Assembly: GCF_000253155.1 (NCBI RefSeq)
Contig: NC_015291.1
Location: 653,001 to 717,000, forward strand
Source: Streptococcus oralis Uo5
GTDB lineage: Bacteria > Bacillota > Bacilli > Lactobacillales > Streptococcaceae
Direction of reading: 5' to 3'
Length of the DNA: 64,000 nt
Under the pieces are notes generated by a model. The model worked only from the letters and a program-made list of their open reading frames with translations, did no database searches and was not told where the DNA came from. Position numbers and translations under genes: made by a program. This document shows positions 7,486 to 18,700 of the stretch, piece after piece; position 1 is the first letter of the stretch; each line of letters begins with the position of its first letter.

Positions 7486-8370
7486 ATGAAAACAAAAATA
7501 ATTGTGATTGTTGGACCGACTGCTGTTGGGAAGACAGCCCTTGCTATCGAAGTGGCCAAGCGCTTTGGTGGCGAGGTGGTCAGTGGTGACAGTCAGCAAG
7601 TATACAGAGGGTTGGATATTGGTACGGCCAAGGCTAGTCCAGAGGAGCAAGCAGCTGTTCCTCATCATTTGATTGATGTCAGAGAGGTGACCGAGTCTTA
7701 CTCGGCTTTTGATTTTGTTTCAGAAGCTAAAAAGGCTATTGAGGATATTCAAAGCCGTGGCAAGCTAGCCATTATTGCTGGTGGAACAGGGCTTTATATC
7801 CAAAGCTTGCTGGAAGGCTACCATCTAGGTGGGGAAACACCTCATGAGGAGATTGTTGCCTATCGGGCTAGTTTGGATCCTTATTCAGATGAGGAATTAG
7901 CCCATCTCGTGAAGCAAGCAGGCCTTGAAATTCCCCAGTTTAACCGTCGTCGTGCCATGCGTGCCTTGGAAATTGTCCATTTTGGTCAGGATTTGGAAAA
8001 TCAAGAAAGTCCTTATGAACCACTGATTATCTGCTTGGATGATGAGCGCAGTCAACTCTATGAGCGTATCAACCATCGCGTGGACCTCATGTTTGAGGCT
8101 GGACTTTTGGATGAGGCCAAGTGGCTTTTTGACCATTATCCAGATGTGCAGGCAGCCAAAGGCATTGGCTACAAGGAACTCTTTCCTTATTTCCGTGGGG
8201 AGCAAACTCTTGAGGAAGCAAGCGAGAGTCTCAAACAGGCGACCCGCCGTTTTGCTAAGCGTCAGTTGACCTGGTTCCGTAATCGCATGCAGGTCACCTT
8301 TTATCAGATAGGAGAGTCTGGTGTGCAAGACCGTATTTTAAGCCAGATTGAGGAGTTTTTAGATGATTGA
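7486..8370 (+). CDS. miaA: tRNA dimethylallyltransferase
   Basis: This 294-residue enzyme should add a dimethylallyl group to A37 of tRNAs reading UNN codons. The P-loop GPTAVGKT (residues 10-17), [17 protein letters not shown], and GGTGLYI motifs are all present. The ATG at 7486 fits the family N-terminus ([12 protein letters not shown]) and has an AAGGA site; an upstream in-frame ATG at 7462 gives an eight-residue extension without a site. It overlaps hflX by eight bases, so the run miaA-hflX-9594-rnz looks like one operon. Confidence 0.95.
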   Translation: MKTKIIVIVGPTAVGKTALAIEVAKRFGGEVVSGDSQQVYRGLDIGTAKASPEEQAAVPHHLIDVREVTESYSAFDFVSEAKKAIEDIQSRGKLAIIAGGTGLYIQSLLEGYHLGGETPHEEIVAYRASLDPYSDEELAHLVKQAGLEIPQFNRRRAMRALEIVHFGQDLENQESPYEPLIICLDDERSQLYERINHRVDLMFEAGLLDEAKWLFDHYPDVQAAKGIGYKELFPYFRGEQTLEEASESLKQATRRFAKRQLTWFRNRMQVTFYQIGESGVQDRILSQIEEFLDD

Positions 8371-9601
8371 AACGGAGAAAAAAGAAGAACGTGTCCTGCT
8401 AATTGGTGTGGAATTACAGGGCATGGACAATTTTGACCTCTCCATGGAAGAGTTGGCCAGTCTGGCTAAGACAGCTGGAGCAGTCGTAGTCGATAGTTAT
8501 AGACAAAAACGGGAAAAATATAATTCCAAGACCTTTGTCGGCTCTGGTAAGTTGGAAGAAATTGCTCGAATGGTGGATGCTGAGGAAATTACTACTGTCA
8601 TCGTCAATAATCGCTTGACTCCACGGCAGAATGTTAATCTAGAAGAAGTTCTGGGTGTCAAGGTCATTGACCGTATGCAGTTGATTTTGGATATCTTTGC
8701 CATGCGGGCTCGTAGCCACGAAGGGAAACTCCAAGTTCACCTTGCCCAACTCAAATACCTCTTACCTCGCTTGGTTGGTCAGGGAATTATGCTTAGCCGT
8801 CAGGCAGGGGGAATTGGTTCCCGGGGTCCAGGTGAAAGCCAGCTGGAACTGAACCGTCGTAGTGTTCGCAACCAAATCACAGATATCGAGCGCCAGCTTA
8901 AGGTGGTTGAGAAAAATCGGGCGACAGTCAGAGAAAAACGTCTGGAGTCGAGTACCTTTAAGATTGGTTTGATTGGCTACACCAATGCTGGGAAATCAAC
9001 CATCATGAACACCTTAACCAGTAAGATCCAGTACGAAGCAGACGAACTCTTTGCGACTCTGGATGCGACGACTAAGAGTATCCATCTTGGAGGCAATCTA
9101 CAGGTTACCTTGACTGATACTGTTGGGTTTATCCAAGATTTGCCGACTGAATTGGTGTCCAGTTTCAAGTCAACCTTGGAAGAAAGCAAGCATGTGGATC
9201 TCCTGGTCCATGTCATCGATGCCAGTAATCCATATCACGAGGAGCATGAAAAAACGGTTCTGTCTATCATGAAAGATTTGGACATGGAAGATATTCCTCA
9301 TTTGACCCTTTATAATAAAGCGGATTTGGTGGAGGATTTCACGCCTACCCAAACACCTTATGCCCTCATTTCTGCCAAGTCTAAGGATAGTCGTGAGAAT
9401 TTGCAAGCATTATTGCTAGATAAGATTAAGGAAATTTTTGAAGCCTTTACTCTACGCGTGCCTTTTTCAAAGTCCTACAGGATTCATGATTTAGAAAGTG
9501 TTGCGATTCTGGAAGAACGCGATTATCAGGAGGACGGTGAAGTCATTACAGGCTACATTTCCGAGAAAAATAAATGGAGGTTAGAGGAATTTTATGACTG
9601 A
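8363..9601 (+). CDS. hflX: GTPase HflX
   Basis: This 412-residue ribosome-associated GTPase splits or rescues stalled ribosomes in species where it was studied. The N-terminal HflX domain (~1-190, with the Gly-rich [14 protein letters not shown] linker) precedes the G domain: G1 GYTNAGKS near residue 204, G3 DTVGF near 252, G4 NKAD near 317. The miaA-hflX pairing is common in bacteria. It overlaps its neighbours by eight bases on both sides, indicating translational coupling. Confidence 0.95.
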   Translation: MIETEKKEERVLLIGVELQGMDNFDLSMEELASLAKTAGAVVVDSYRQKREKYNSKTFVGSGKLEEIARMVDAEEITTVIVNNRLTPRQNVNLEEVLGVKVIDRMQLILDIFAMRARSHEGKLQVHLAQLKYLLPRLVGQGIMLSRQAGGIGSRGPGESQLELNRRSVRNQITDIERQLKVVEKNRATVREKRLESSTFKIGLIGYTNAGKSTIMNTLTSKIQYEADELFATLDATTKSIHLGGNLQVTLTDTVGFIQDLPTELVSSFKSTLEESKHVDLLVHVIDASNPYHEEHEKTVLSIMKDLDMEDIPHLTLYNKADLVEDFTPTQTPYALISAKSKDSRENLQALLLDKIKEIFEAFTLRVPFSKSYRIHDLESVAILEERDYQEDGEVITGYISEKNKWRLEEFYD

Positions 9602-10217
9602 TATCAAACAGTTGGCTCTAAAATATGGGGGCTATACAAGTCTGGATAAGGTCTATCTGGGTCAGCTTCTAGCTGGCAAAACAGAGCAGGAGCAGTTAGC
9701 TCTCATCACACCTCCTCCGAGTGTAGTCAATGCCTACTTTGCTGAACTCTACCAGAAAAAGAGTCCTGAAGCTGCGACGGATTATTTTTCAGAACTCAGT
9801 CAGGAACTAAATCTCTACAATGTTGAACCAAGTTTCACCTTTGAAAATAAGCCTTTTATTCGTCTGAACCTGTCGGGTAAATCTTTTGGATTTTGCTATG
9901 AGAGTGAGGGACTGGGGCGGATCTTCTCTGAAAATGAAGAGGAAATCTCGGATGACTTGCTTTTTGAGATTGCGCAAATTTTCCCTCATCAACTCGTCTT
10001 TGAAGAATCTGGAAAGATTTACATGAAGGATGCTGGAGTTGAGGAAGTTGTTAGCGTGAAGAATCTCACAGCTTTGACTGATTTAGAAAGTTTAGCAGAT
10101 GGTCGCAAGCGTCTCAAAGGCTACAGCCAAGAGGATTTACTGCAAGAAGCTGTTGCTTTTTCTGGCAGTCGCTATTTCCGATCGGAAAATCGCACAGCTA
10201 TGTTATATATTGATTAA
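9594..10217 (+). CDS. Conserved hypothetical protein between hflX and rnz
   Basis: This is a 207-residue soluble protein with no motif I can assign. It is rich in acidic and aromatic residues and starts [23 protein letters not shown] recall similar streptococcal proteins carrying the label cystathionine beta-lyase, but there is no PLP-binding lysine motif and the length is far too short for that enzyme, so I do not adopt the name. The overlap with hflX and 14-bp gap to rnz place it firmly in the operon. Confidence 0.85.
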   Translation: MTDIKQLALKYGGYTSLDKVYLGQLLAGKTEQEQLALITPPPSVVNAYFAELYQKKSPEAATDYFSELSQELNLYNVEPSFTFENKPFIRLNLSGKSFGFCYESEGLGRIFSENEEEISDDLLFEIAQIFPHQLVFEESGKIYMKDAGVEEVVSVKNLTALTDLESLADGRKRLKGYSQEDLLQEAVAFSGSRYFRSENRTAMLYID

Positions 10218-10231
10218 TTAGAAAGTATCGA

Positions 10232-11161
10232 ATGGATATTCAATTTTTAGGAACAGGGGCCGGTCAGCCCTCTAAAGCCCGCAACGTTTCAAGTCTCGCC
10301 CTGAAACTCTTGGATGAGATTAACGAAGTTTGGCTCTTTGACTGTGGAGAAGGAACGCAAAATCGCATTCTGGAAACCACGATTCGACCACGGAAGGTCA
10401 GCAAAATCTTTATCACTCACCTGCATGGAGACCATATCTTTGGCTTACCAGGATTCCTTTCTAGTCGTGCCTTTCAGGCTAATGAAGAGCAGACAGATTT
10501 GGATATTTATGGACCTCAAGGTATTAAGTCCTTTGTCTTAACCAGTCTTCGTGTGTCCGGTTCTCGTCTACCTTACCGCATTCATTTCCATGAGTTTGAT
10601 CAAAATTCTCTAGGGAAAATCCTTGAGACCGATAAATTCACTGTGTATGCAGAGGAGCTGGATCACACTATTTTCTGTGTTGGTTATCGTGTCATGCAAA
10701 AGGATCTTGAAGGGACCTTGGATGCTGAAAAACTCAAGGCTGCTGGTGTTCCATTTGGCCCGCTTTTTGGAAAAATCAAAAACGGTCAGGATGTTGTTCT
10801 AGAAGATGGGACTGAAATCAAGGCGGCAGACTATATCTCAGCTCCCCGTCCTGGTAAGATTATCACCATACTTGGTGACACCCGCAAAACCAATGCCAGT
10901 GTTCATCTAGCTGTCAATGCTGATGTCCTTGTCCATGAGTCAACTTATGGCAAGGGTGATGAAAAAATTGCCCGCAATCACGGTCACTCAACTAATATGC
11001 AAGCTGCACAAGTAGCGGCAGAAGCAGGAGTCAAACGCCTCTTGCTCAACCATATCAGTGCCCGCTTCCTATCAAAGGATATTAGTCAGCTTAAGAAAGA
11101 TGCTGCTAGTGTCTTTGAAAATGTCCATGTCGTCAAAGACTTGGAAGAGGTTGAGTTATAA
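10232..11161 (+). CDS. rnz: Ribonuclease Z
   Basis: This 309-residue metallo-beta-lactamase-fold endonuclease should trim the 3' trailers of tRNA precursors. The zinc motif [12 protein letters not shown] lies near residue 63, with further ligands in LGDTRKT, VHESTY and NHISARF near the C-terminus. The N-terminus [14 protein letters not shown] is typical of the short-form enzyme. It sits in the miaA operon, linking tRNA end processing with A37 modification. Confidence 0.95.
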   Translation: MDIQFLGTGAGQPSKARNVSSLALKLLDEINEVWLFDCGEGTQNRILETTIRPRKVSKIFITHLHGDHIFGLPGFLSSRAFQANEEQTDLDIYGPQGIKSFVLTSLRVSGSRLPYRIHFHEFDQNSLGKILETDKFTVYAEELDHTIFCVGYRVMQKDLEGTLDAEKLKAAGVPFGPLFGKIKNGQDVVLEDGTEIKAADYISAPRPGKIITILGDTRKTNASVHLAVNADVLVHESTYGKGDEKIARNHGHSTNMQAAQVAAEAGVKRLLLNHISARFLSKDISQLKKDAASVFENVHVVKDLEEVEL

Positions 11162-11189
11162 TGTTATAGTTCGTTGAGAGGGAAATAAG

Positions 11190-11681
11190 ATGACTGTTGA
11201 AAATCGTTTATTGGATAAAGCGGATTGGTATTTTGAGAATGCATTAACTAACTACTTGCACAGCTATTCATTACAAAAAGAAGAGCTAACTCAAAAAGAT
11301 TATCGGGAGATTTATCGTTGGGCTGTGAATCATATCGGTTTTTTCGTTACTTGGCTCATCCAGCATGATGCCAAAGAAATGATGTCTCCTGATGAAGAAA
11401 CGGTATTCCAAAGTGTAAAAAACGAGCAAACTTTGGGTGTTGATTATCTTTTAGACTGGTGCGATGGTAAACTGGGAACAATGGATATTACAAAGGATTT
11501 TCAGGCTTTTGTAAATGACTATTATGAACATCAATATATGGATGATTATTCCGAATTTGTAGTCTATGACTTGTATGACTTACCTTTAGAATTTTTAGGT
11601 AGCTGGGAGGATTATCATCAGTTTGCTCCTGTCATTGATCAAGCCTATGCTCATTATTTAGCTGGAAAAAGATTTCATTAA
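11190..11681 (+). CDS. Conserved hypothetical protein, acidic and aromatic-rich
   Basis: The 163-residue product has no signal peptide or membrane segment and no motif I recognise. Many Tyr, Trp and Asp residues occur (for example YDLYDLPLEFLGSWEDYHQF). GAGGGAAATAAG precedes the ATG. It follows rnz by 28 bp and runs into the SDR gene, so co-transcription is likely. I cannot propose a function. Confidence 0.8.
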   Translation: MTVENRLLDKADWYFENALTNYLHSYSLQKEELTQKDYREIYRWAVNHIGFFVTWLIQHDAKEMMSPDEETVFQSVKNEQTLGVDYLLDWCDGKLGTMDITKDFQAFVNDYYEHQYMDDYSEFVVYDLYDLPLEFLGSWEDYHQFAPVIDQAYAHYLAGKRFH

Positions 11682-11708
11682 TTGACCAAAACTTTGAAAG
11701 GAATAGAG

Positions 11709-12464
11709 ATGCGCACCATCATCATCACTGGGGCTAGCGGTGGCCTAGCCCAAGAAATGGTCAAACTCTTGCCAAATGACCAACTCATCTTACTAGGTAG
11801 AAACAAGGAAAAATTAGCCCAACTCTACGGAAATCATTCTAATGTGGAATGGATTGAAATCGATATTACTGATGACTCGGCCCTAGAAGCTCTGGTAGCT
11901 GACCTCTATCTCCGTTATGGCAAGCTTGATGTCTTGATTAACAACGCTGGTTACGGGATTTTTGAAGAATTTGACAAGATTTCTGACAAAGACATTCACC
12001 AGATGTTCGAGGTCAATACCTTTGCTTTGATTAATCTGTCTCGTTTGGTTGCTTCTCGTATGAAGGAGATTCGAAAAGGGCATATCATCAATATCGTCAG
12101 CATGGCAGGATTAATTGCGACTGCTAAGTCCAGTCTTTACTCAGCGACCAAGTTTGCGGCTATTGGATTTTCAAATGCTCTGCGCCTCGAACTCATGCCC
12201 TATGGTGTCTATCTAACGACGGTTAATCCAGGACCGATTCGTACTGCCTTTTTTGACCAGGCAGACCCAGATGGCAGCTACCTCAAGTCGGTTGACCGCT
12301 TTCTTTTAGAACCAGATGTAGTGGCTAGAAAGATTGTCAAAATCATAGGAAAAAACAAACGGGAACTCAATCTCCCAGTTTTGTTGAATCTAGCCCATAA
12401 GTTTTATACCCTCTTTCCCAAGCTAGCTGATAAGTTGGCAGGGGGAATCTTTAATTATAAGTAA
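11709..12464 (+). CDS. Short-chain dehydrogenase/reductase
   Basis: This is a 251-residue classical SDR. The NAD(P)-binding motif TGASGG lies at residues 7-12, NNAG near 83, and the catalytic YSATK with Tyr144 and Lys148, preceded by Ser in the SMAG segment. The substrate is unknown. The ATG at 11709 is chosen because GAAAGGA precedes it and the Rossmann fold begins at once; an in-frame TTG at 11682 is less likely. A terminator follows. Confidence 0.9.
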   Translation: MRTIIITGASGGLAQEMVKLLPNDQLILLGRNKEKLAQLYGNHSNVEWIEIDITDDSALEALVADLYLRYGKLDVLINNAGYGIFEEFDKISDKDIHQMFEVNTFALINLSRLVASRMKEIRKGHIINIVSMAGLIATAKSSLYSATKFAAIGFSNALRLELMPYGVYLTTVNPGPIRTAFFDQADPDGSYLKSVDRFLLEPDVVARKIVKIIGKNKRELNLPVLLNLAHKFYTLFPKLADKLAGGIFNYK

Positions 12465-12465
12465 A

Positions 12466-12493
12466 AGGAGTTCCTTACAAAAGGAACTTTTTT
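12466..12493 (+). terminator. Terminator after the SDR gene
   Basis: AGTTCCTT (12469-12476) pairs with AAGGAACT (12481-12488), followed by TTTTTT. Confidence 0.8.
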
Positions 12494-12615
12494 ATAATAT
12501 TTAACTGAGTGTCAAAAAATGTTTGTTTTTGTTCTAAATCTACATTCACTTTTTTGGAATCTTCTACAAATTTTAGAAAAAACAATCAAAAATATGATTT
12601 TTTGTGTTTAGGGTA

Positions 12616-12644
12616 TTGAAATTTCCTATATTATTTTATAAAAT
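12616..12644 (+). promoter_or_regulatory. Promoter of the bgaA-like gene
   Basis: TTGAAA (12616-12621), a 17-bp spacer and TAAAAT (12639-12644) form a plausible vegetative promoter about 70 bp before the ATG. Confidence 0.6.
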
Positions 12645-12685
12645 AAGGGTAAAAGACTATGAAAAAGTAATACGCTTACAATGAA

Positions 12686-12700
12686 ATGGAAGCGGTTACT
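12686..12700 (+). promoter_or_regulatory. Candidate CcpA cre site just before the bgaA ribosome binding site
   Basis: ATGGAAGCGGTTACT fits the consensus WTGNAARCGNWWNCW at every position except that the last bases are CT rather than CA. It ends one base before AAAGGAGG, so bound CcpA could block elongation in the leader. Regulation by carbon source is inferred. Confidence 0.55.
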
Positions 12701-12713
12701 AAAGGAGGATTTT

Positions 12714-15700
12714 ATGGAAAAAGGCCATTGGAATCGTAAAAGAGTCTACAGCATTCGTAAGTTTGCCGTAGGCGCTTGCTCTGTCATGATTGGAACCTGT
12801 GCGGTTCTATTTGGAGGAAGTGTCATTGGAGAATCACCAGTTTTCGCCGATGAAACTCCTATCGCTCACACTGTGGAACAAGCAAAAGAGGAAAGTCCGG
12901 CAGTGGAGGAAAAAGAAGATCAAACTGTAGCAGAGCACAAGGATGTTGCAAGTGTCGATCAAAGTCAAGCTGCTCCAATTGAAGCAAGCAAACCAGAGAA
13001 GAAAGAAGATGAACCTGTAGCTCCAAAAGAGGAGAAAGCGTCACTAAAACCTGAAGAAACAGCTCCAAAGGTAGAATCTCAAGCTTCAAGTCAAGAAAAG
13101 CCTGTCAAGGAAGATTTGAAAGCTGCGACAAATGAAGAAGTGAATCAAATGATTGAAGATAGAAAAGTGAATTTTAATCAAAATTGGCACTTTAAACTCA
13201 ATGCGAATCCTAAAGAAGCTGTGAAATCAGATGCCGATGTATCAACATGGCAAAAATTAGATCTTCCACATGACTGGAGTATCTTTAATGATTTTGACCA
13301 TCAGTCACCTGCTCAAAACGAGGGTGGACAGCTCAATGGTGGTGAAGCTTGGTATCGCAAGACCTTTAAACTTGATGAAAAAGATCTCAAGAAAAATGTT
13401 CGAGTGACCTTTGATGGTGTCTACATGGACTCTCAAGTCTATGTCAATGGCCAGTTAGTGGGACATTATCCAAATGGTTATAACCAGTTCTCATACGATA
13501 TTACTAAATACCTTCACAAAGATGGCCGTGAGAATGTGATTGCTGTCCATGCTGTCAACAAACAACCAAGTAGCCGTTGGTATTCAGGTAGCGGTATCTA
13601 CCGTGATGTGACCTTGCAAATGACAGATAAAGTTCATGTTGAGAAGAATGGGACAACCATCTTAACACCAAAGCTAGAACAACAGCAACATGGCAAGGTT
13701 GAAACGTATGTGACCAGCAAAATCGTCAATACAGACGATAAAGACCATGAACTTGTAGCAGAGTATCAAATCGTTGAACGTGGTGGTCAGGCTGTAACAG
13801 GCTTGGTTCGTACAGCGAGCCGTACCTTGAAAGCACATGAATCAACAAGCCTTGATGCGATTTTAGAAGTTGAACAACCAAAACTCTGGACCGTTTTAAA
13901 TGACAAACCTGCCTTGTACGAATTGATTACGCGTGTTTACCGTGACGGTCAATTGGTTGATGCTAAGAAAGATTTGTTTGGTTACCGTTACTATCACTGG
14001 ACTCCAAATGAAGGTTTCTCTTTGAATGGTGAACGCATTAAATTCCATGGTGTTTCCTTGCACCATGACCATGGAGCGCTTGGAGCAGAAGAAAACTATA
14101 AGGCAGAATACCGTCGTCTCAAACAAATGAAGGAGATGGGCGTTAACGCCATCCGTACAACTCATAACCCTGCAAGTCCACAGACCTTGCAAATCGCAGC
14201 AGAACTTGGTTTGCTTGTTCAGGAAGAGGCCTTTGATACTTGGTATGGTGGCAAGAAACCTTATGATTACGGACGTTTCTTTGAAAAAGATGCCACTCAC
14301 CCAGAAGCTAGAAAAGGTGAAAAATGGTCTGACTATGATCTTCGTACCATGGTCGAAAGAGATAAAAACAACCCAGCTGTCTTCATGTGGTCTATCGGAA
14401 ACGAAATCGGTGAAGCCAATGGTAATGCTCACTCTCTTGCAACGGTTAAACGCTTAGTAAAAGTGATTAAAGATGTTGATACTACACGTTATGTTACCAT
14501 GGGAGCAGATAAGTTCCGTTTTGGTGATGGTAGCGGTGATCATGAGAAAATTGCTAATGAACTGGATGCAGTTGGTTTTAACTACTCAGAAGATAACTAC
14601 AAGAAACTTCGTGCGAAACATCCAAACTGGTTGATTTACGGTTCAGAAACATCTTCAGCAACCCGTACACGCGGTAGCTATTATCGTCCTGACCAAGAAT
14701 TGGTACATAGCAACCAAGCTTATCGTAATTACGAACAGTCCGATTATGGAAATGACCGTGTTGGTTGGGGGAAAACTGCAACCGCTTCATGGACTTTTGA
14801 CCGAGACAATGCTGGTTACGCAGGACAATTTATATGGACCGGTACAGACTATATCGGGGAGCCTACACCATGGCACAACCAAAACCATACACCAGTTAAG
14901 AGTTCTTACTTTGGAATCGTAGATACAGCCGGTATTCCAAAACATGACTTCTACCTCTACCAAAGCCAATGGGTTTCTGTTAAGAAGAAACCAATGGTTC
15001 ACCTCCTTCCTCACTGGAACTGGGAGAATAGAGACTTGGCCTCTAAAGTAGAAGATGCACAAGGCAAGATTCCAGTTCGCGCATACTCTAATGCTGCTAG
15101 CGTAGAATTGTTCTTGAACGGTCAATCTCTCGGAGTTAAGAAGTTCAACAAAAAACAAACTAGCGATGGGCGGACTTACCAAGAAGGTGCCAATGCTAAG
15201 GAACTCTATCTTGAGTGGAAGGTTGCTTACCAACCAGGTACTTTAGAAGCAGTAGCTCGTGATGAAGCTGGGAAAGAAATTGCACGTGACAAGATTACCA
15301 CTGCAGGTCAACCAGCAGGTGTTCGTCTCATCAAGGAAGAACACGCAATCGCAGCAGATGGAAAAGACTTGACTTACATCTACTACGAAATCGTAGACAG
15401 TGAAGGAAATGTGGTACCAACTGCCAATAATTTGGTTCGTTTCCAATTGCATGGACAAGGTCAACTAGTCGGTGTAGACAACGGGGAACAAGCCAGCCGT
15501 GAACGCTACAAGGCGCAACCAGACGGTTCTTGGATCCGTAGAGCCTTTAACGGTAAAGGTGTTGCCATTGTCAAATCAACTGAGCAAGCAGGGAAATTCA
15601 CCCTTACTGCCCACTCTGATCTCTTGAAATCTAGTCAAGTAACGGTCTTTACTGGTAAAAAAGAAGACCAAGAAAAGACCGTTCTCGGAACAGAAGTACC

Positions 15701-18700
15701 AAAAGTACGTACTGTTATTGAGAAAGAGCCAAAAATGCCGAAGACAGTTGGTTTTATCTACAGTGATGGCAGTCGTGAAAAACGTCCAGTAACTTGGTCT
15801 TCAGTTGATGTGAGCCAAGCAGGAGTTGTGACTGTTAAAGGTATGGCAGACGGACGCGAAGTTGAGGCCCGTGTCGAAATTCTAGCAATTGCAAATGAGC
15901 TTCCAACTGTTAAGCGTGTTGCTCCAGGAACAGACTTGAGCGCTGTTGACAAATACGTTTCTATTGCTGTAACGGATGGAAGCGTACAAGAATACGAAGT
16001 TGATAAGTGGGAGATTGCGGAAGCAGATAAAGCTAAACTGTCAGTTGCAGGATCACGTATTCAAATGACTGGCCAACTGGGTGGTGAGACTATTCACGCT
16101 ACCCTTGTAGTAGAAGAAGGTGAGGCCGCAGCACCTGTAGCACCAACTGTAACGGTTGGTGGCGAGTCTGTCGCTGGTCTTACTAGCCAAAATCCAATGC
16201 AATATCGAACTCTTGCTTACGGTGCATCCTTGCCAGAAGTTGTAGCAAGTGCTGAAAATGCAGCTGTTACAGTGGTGCAAGCAAGTGCAGCAAACGGCAT
16301 GCGTGCAAGCATCTTTGTTCAACCAAATGATGGTGGCCCTCTTCAAATGTATGCAATTCAATTCCTCGAAGAAGCACCAAAAATTGACCATTTGAGCCTA
16401 CAAGTAGAGCAAGCTGACGGTCTTAAAGAAGACCAAACAGTGAAATTGTCTGTCCTTGCACACTATCAAGACGGAACACAAGCAGTTCTACCAGCAGATA
16501 AGGTGAACTTCTCTACAAGTGGTGAAGGGGAAGTCGCGGTTCGTAAAGGAATGCTTGAGTTGCATAAGCCAGGAACAGTCACTCTCAAAGCAGAATATGA
16601 GGGGGCTAGAGGTCAGATCGATCTCACGATCCAGGCCAATACTGAGAAGAAGATTGCGCAATCTATCCGTCCAGTGAATGTAGTGACTGACTTGCATCAG
16701 GAACCAAGTCTTCCAGCAACAGTAACAGTTGAGTATGACAAAGGTTTCCCTAAAGCCCACAAAGTCACTTGGCAAGCCATTCCAAAAGAAAAACTTGATC
16801 ACTATCAAACCTTTGAAGTTCTAGGTAAAGTTGAAGGTATTGACCTTGAGGCGCGTGCAAAAGTCTCTGTAGAAGGCATCGTTTCAGTTGAAGAAGTTAG
16901 TGTGACAACTCCAATCGCAGAAGCACCACAATTACCAGAAAGTGTTCGTACCTATGATTCAAATGGTCACGTTTCATCAGCTAAGGTTACTTGGGATAAG
17001 ATTCGTCCAGAGCAATACGCCAAGGAAGGTGTCTTTACAGTTAATGGTCGCCTAGAAGGTACGCAATTAACAACTAAACTTCATGTTCGCGTATCTGCTC
17101 AAACTGAGAAAGGAGCAAATATTTCTGACCAATGGACCGGTTCAGAATTGCCACTTGCCTTTGCTTCAGACTCAAATCCAACTGATCCTGTTTCAAACGT
17201 CAACGATAAATTGATTTCCTTTAATGACCGCCCAGCTAACCGTTGGACAAACTGGAACCGTACTAATCCAGAAGCTTCAGTTGGTGTCCTATTCGGAGAT
17301 TCAGGTATTTTGAGCAAACGTTCAGTTGATAATCTAAGTGTCGGATTCCACGAAGACCACGGAGTTGGTGTACCGAAGTCTTATGTGATTGAATATTATG
17401 TCGGTAAGACCGTTCCAACAGCCCCTAAAAACCCTAGCTTTGTAGGTGAGGAAAACCATGCCTTTAACGATCCTGCAAACTGGAAAGAGGTAAGCAATCT
17501 CAAAGCACCAGCTCAATTAAAAGCTGGAGAAATGAATCATTTCAGCTTTGATAAAGTTGAGACCTATGCGGTTCGCATTCGTATGGTTCGACTTGATAGC
17601 AAGAAAGGAACGTCTATCACAGAAGTACAAATTTTTGCGAAACAAGTTGCGGCAGCCAAACAAGGACAAACAAGAATCCAAGTTGACGGTAAAGATTTAG
17701 CAAACTTTAACCCTGATTTGACAGACTACTACCTTGAGTCTGTAGATGGAAAAGTTCCTGCAGTAACAGCAAGTGTTAGCAACAATGGTCTCGCTACCGT
17801 CGTTCCAAGTGTTCGTGAAGGTGAGCCAGTTCGTGTTATCGCGAAGGCTGAAAATGGTGACATCCTAGGAGAATACCGTCTACACTTTACAAGCAATAAA
17901 GATTTGCTCTCTCGTAAACCAGTTGCTACGGTCAAACAAGCTCGCTTGCTACAAGTAGGGCAACCGCTTGAATTACCAACTAAGGTTCCTGTTTACTTCA
18001 CAGGTAAAGACGGTTACGAAACAAAAGACTTGGCAGTTGAATGGGAAGAAGTCCCAGCAGAAAATCTGACAAAAGCAGGTCAATTTACCGTTCGAGGTCG
18101 TGTCCTTGGTAGTGATCTTGTTGCTGAGTTCACTGTACGAGTGACAGACAAACTAGGCGAGTCTCTCTCAGATAACCCTAACTACAATGAAAATGGAAAC
18201 CGTGCATTTGCCTCTGCTACTAATGATATTGACAAGAATTCAAAAGATAGAATTGATTACATCAATGATGGTAATCAGGATGAGAGTCGTCGTTGGACAA
18301 ACTGGTCTCCAACACCATCTTCTAATCCAGAAGTATCAGCAGGTGTAATCTTCCGTGAAAATGGTAAGATTGTCGAACGGACTGTTGCTCAAGCCAAACT
18401 TCACTTCTTTGCAGATAGTGGTACGGATGCACCATCTAAACTCGTTTTAGAACGCTATGTCGGTCCAGAGTTTGAAGTGCCTACCTACTATTCAAACTAC
18501 CAAGCCTACGATGCAGCCCATCCATTCAACAATCCAGAAAATTGGGAAACTGTGTCTTATCGTGCGGATAAAGACATCGCAGCTGGTGATGAAATCAACG
18601 TAACATTTAAAGCTGTCAAAGCCAAAGCCATGAGATGGCGTATGGAGCGTAAAGCTGACAAGAGCGGTGTTGCGATGATTGAGATGACCTTCCTTGCACC

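Noticed and set aside
9594..10217. Naming this gene cystathionine beta-lyase
   Set aside because: The label exists for similar proteins as I recall, but at 207 residues with no PLP-lysine motif it cannot be that enzyme.
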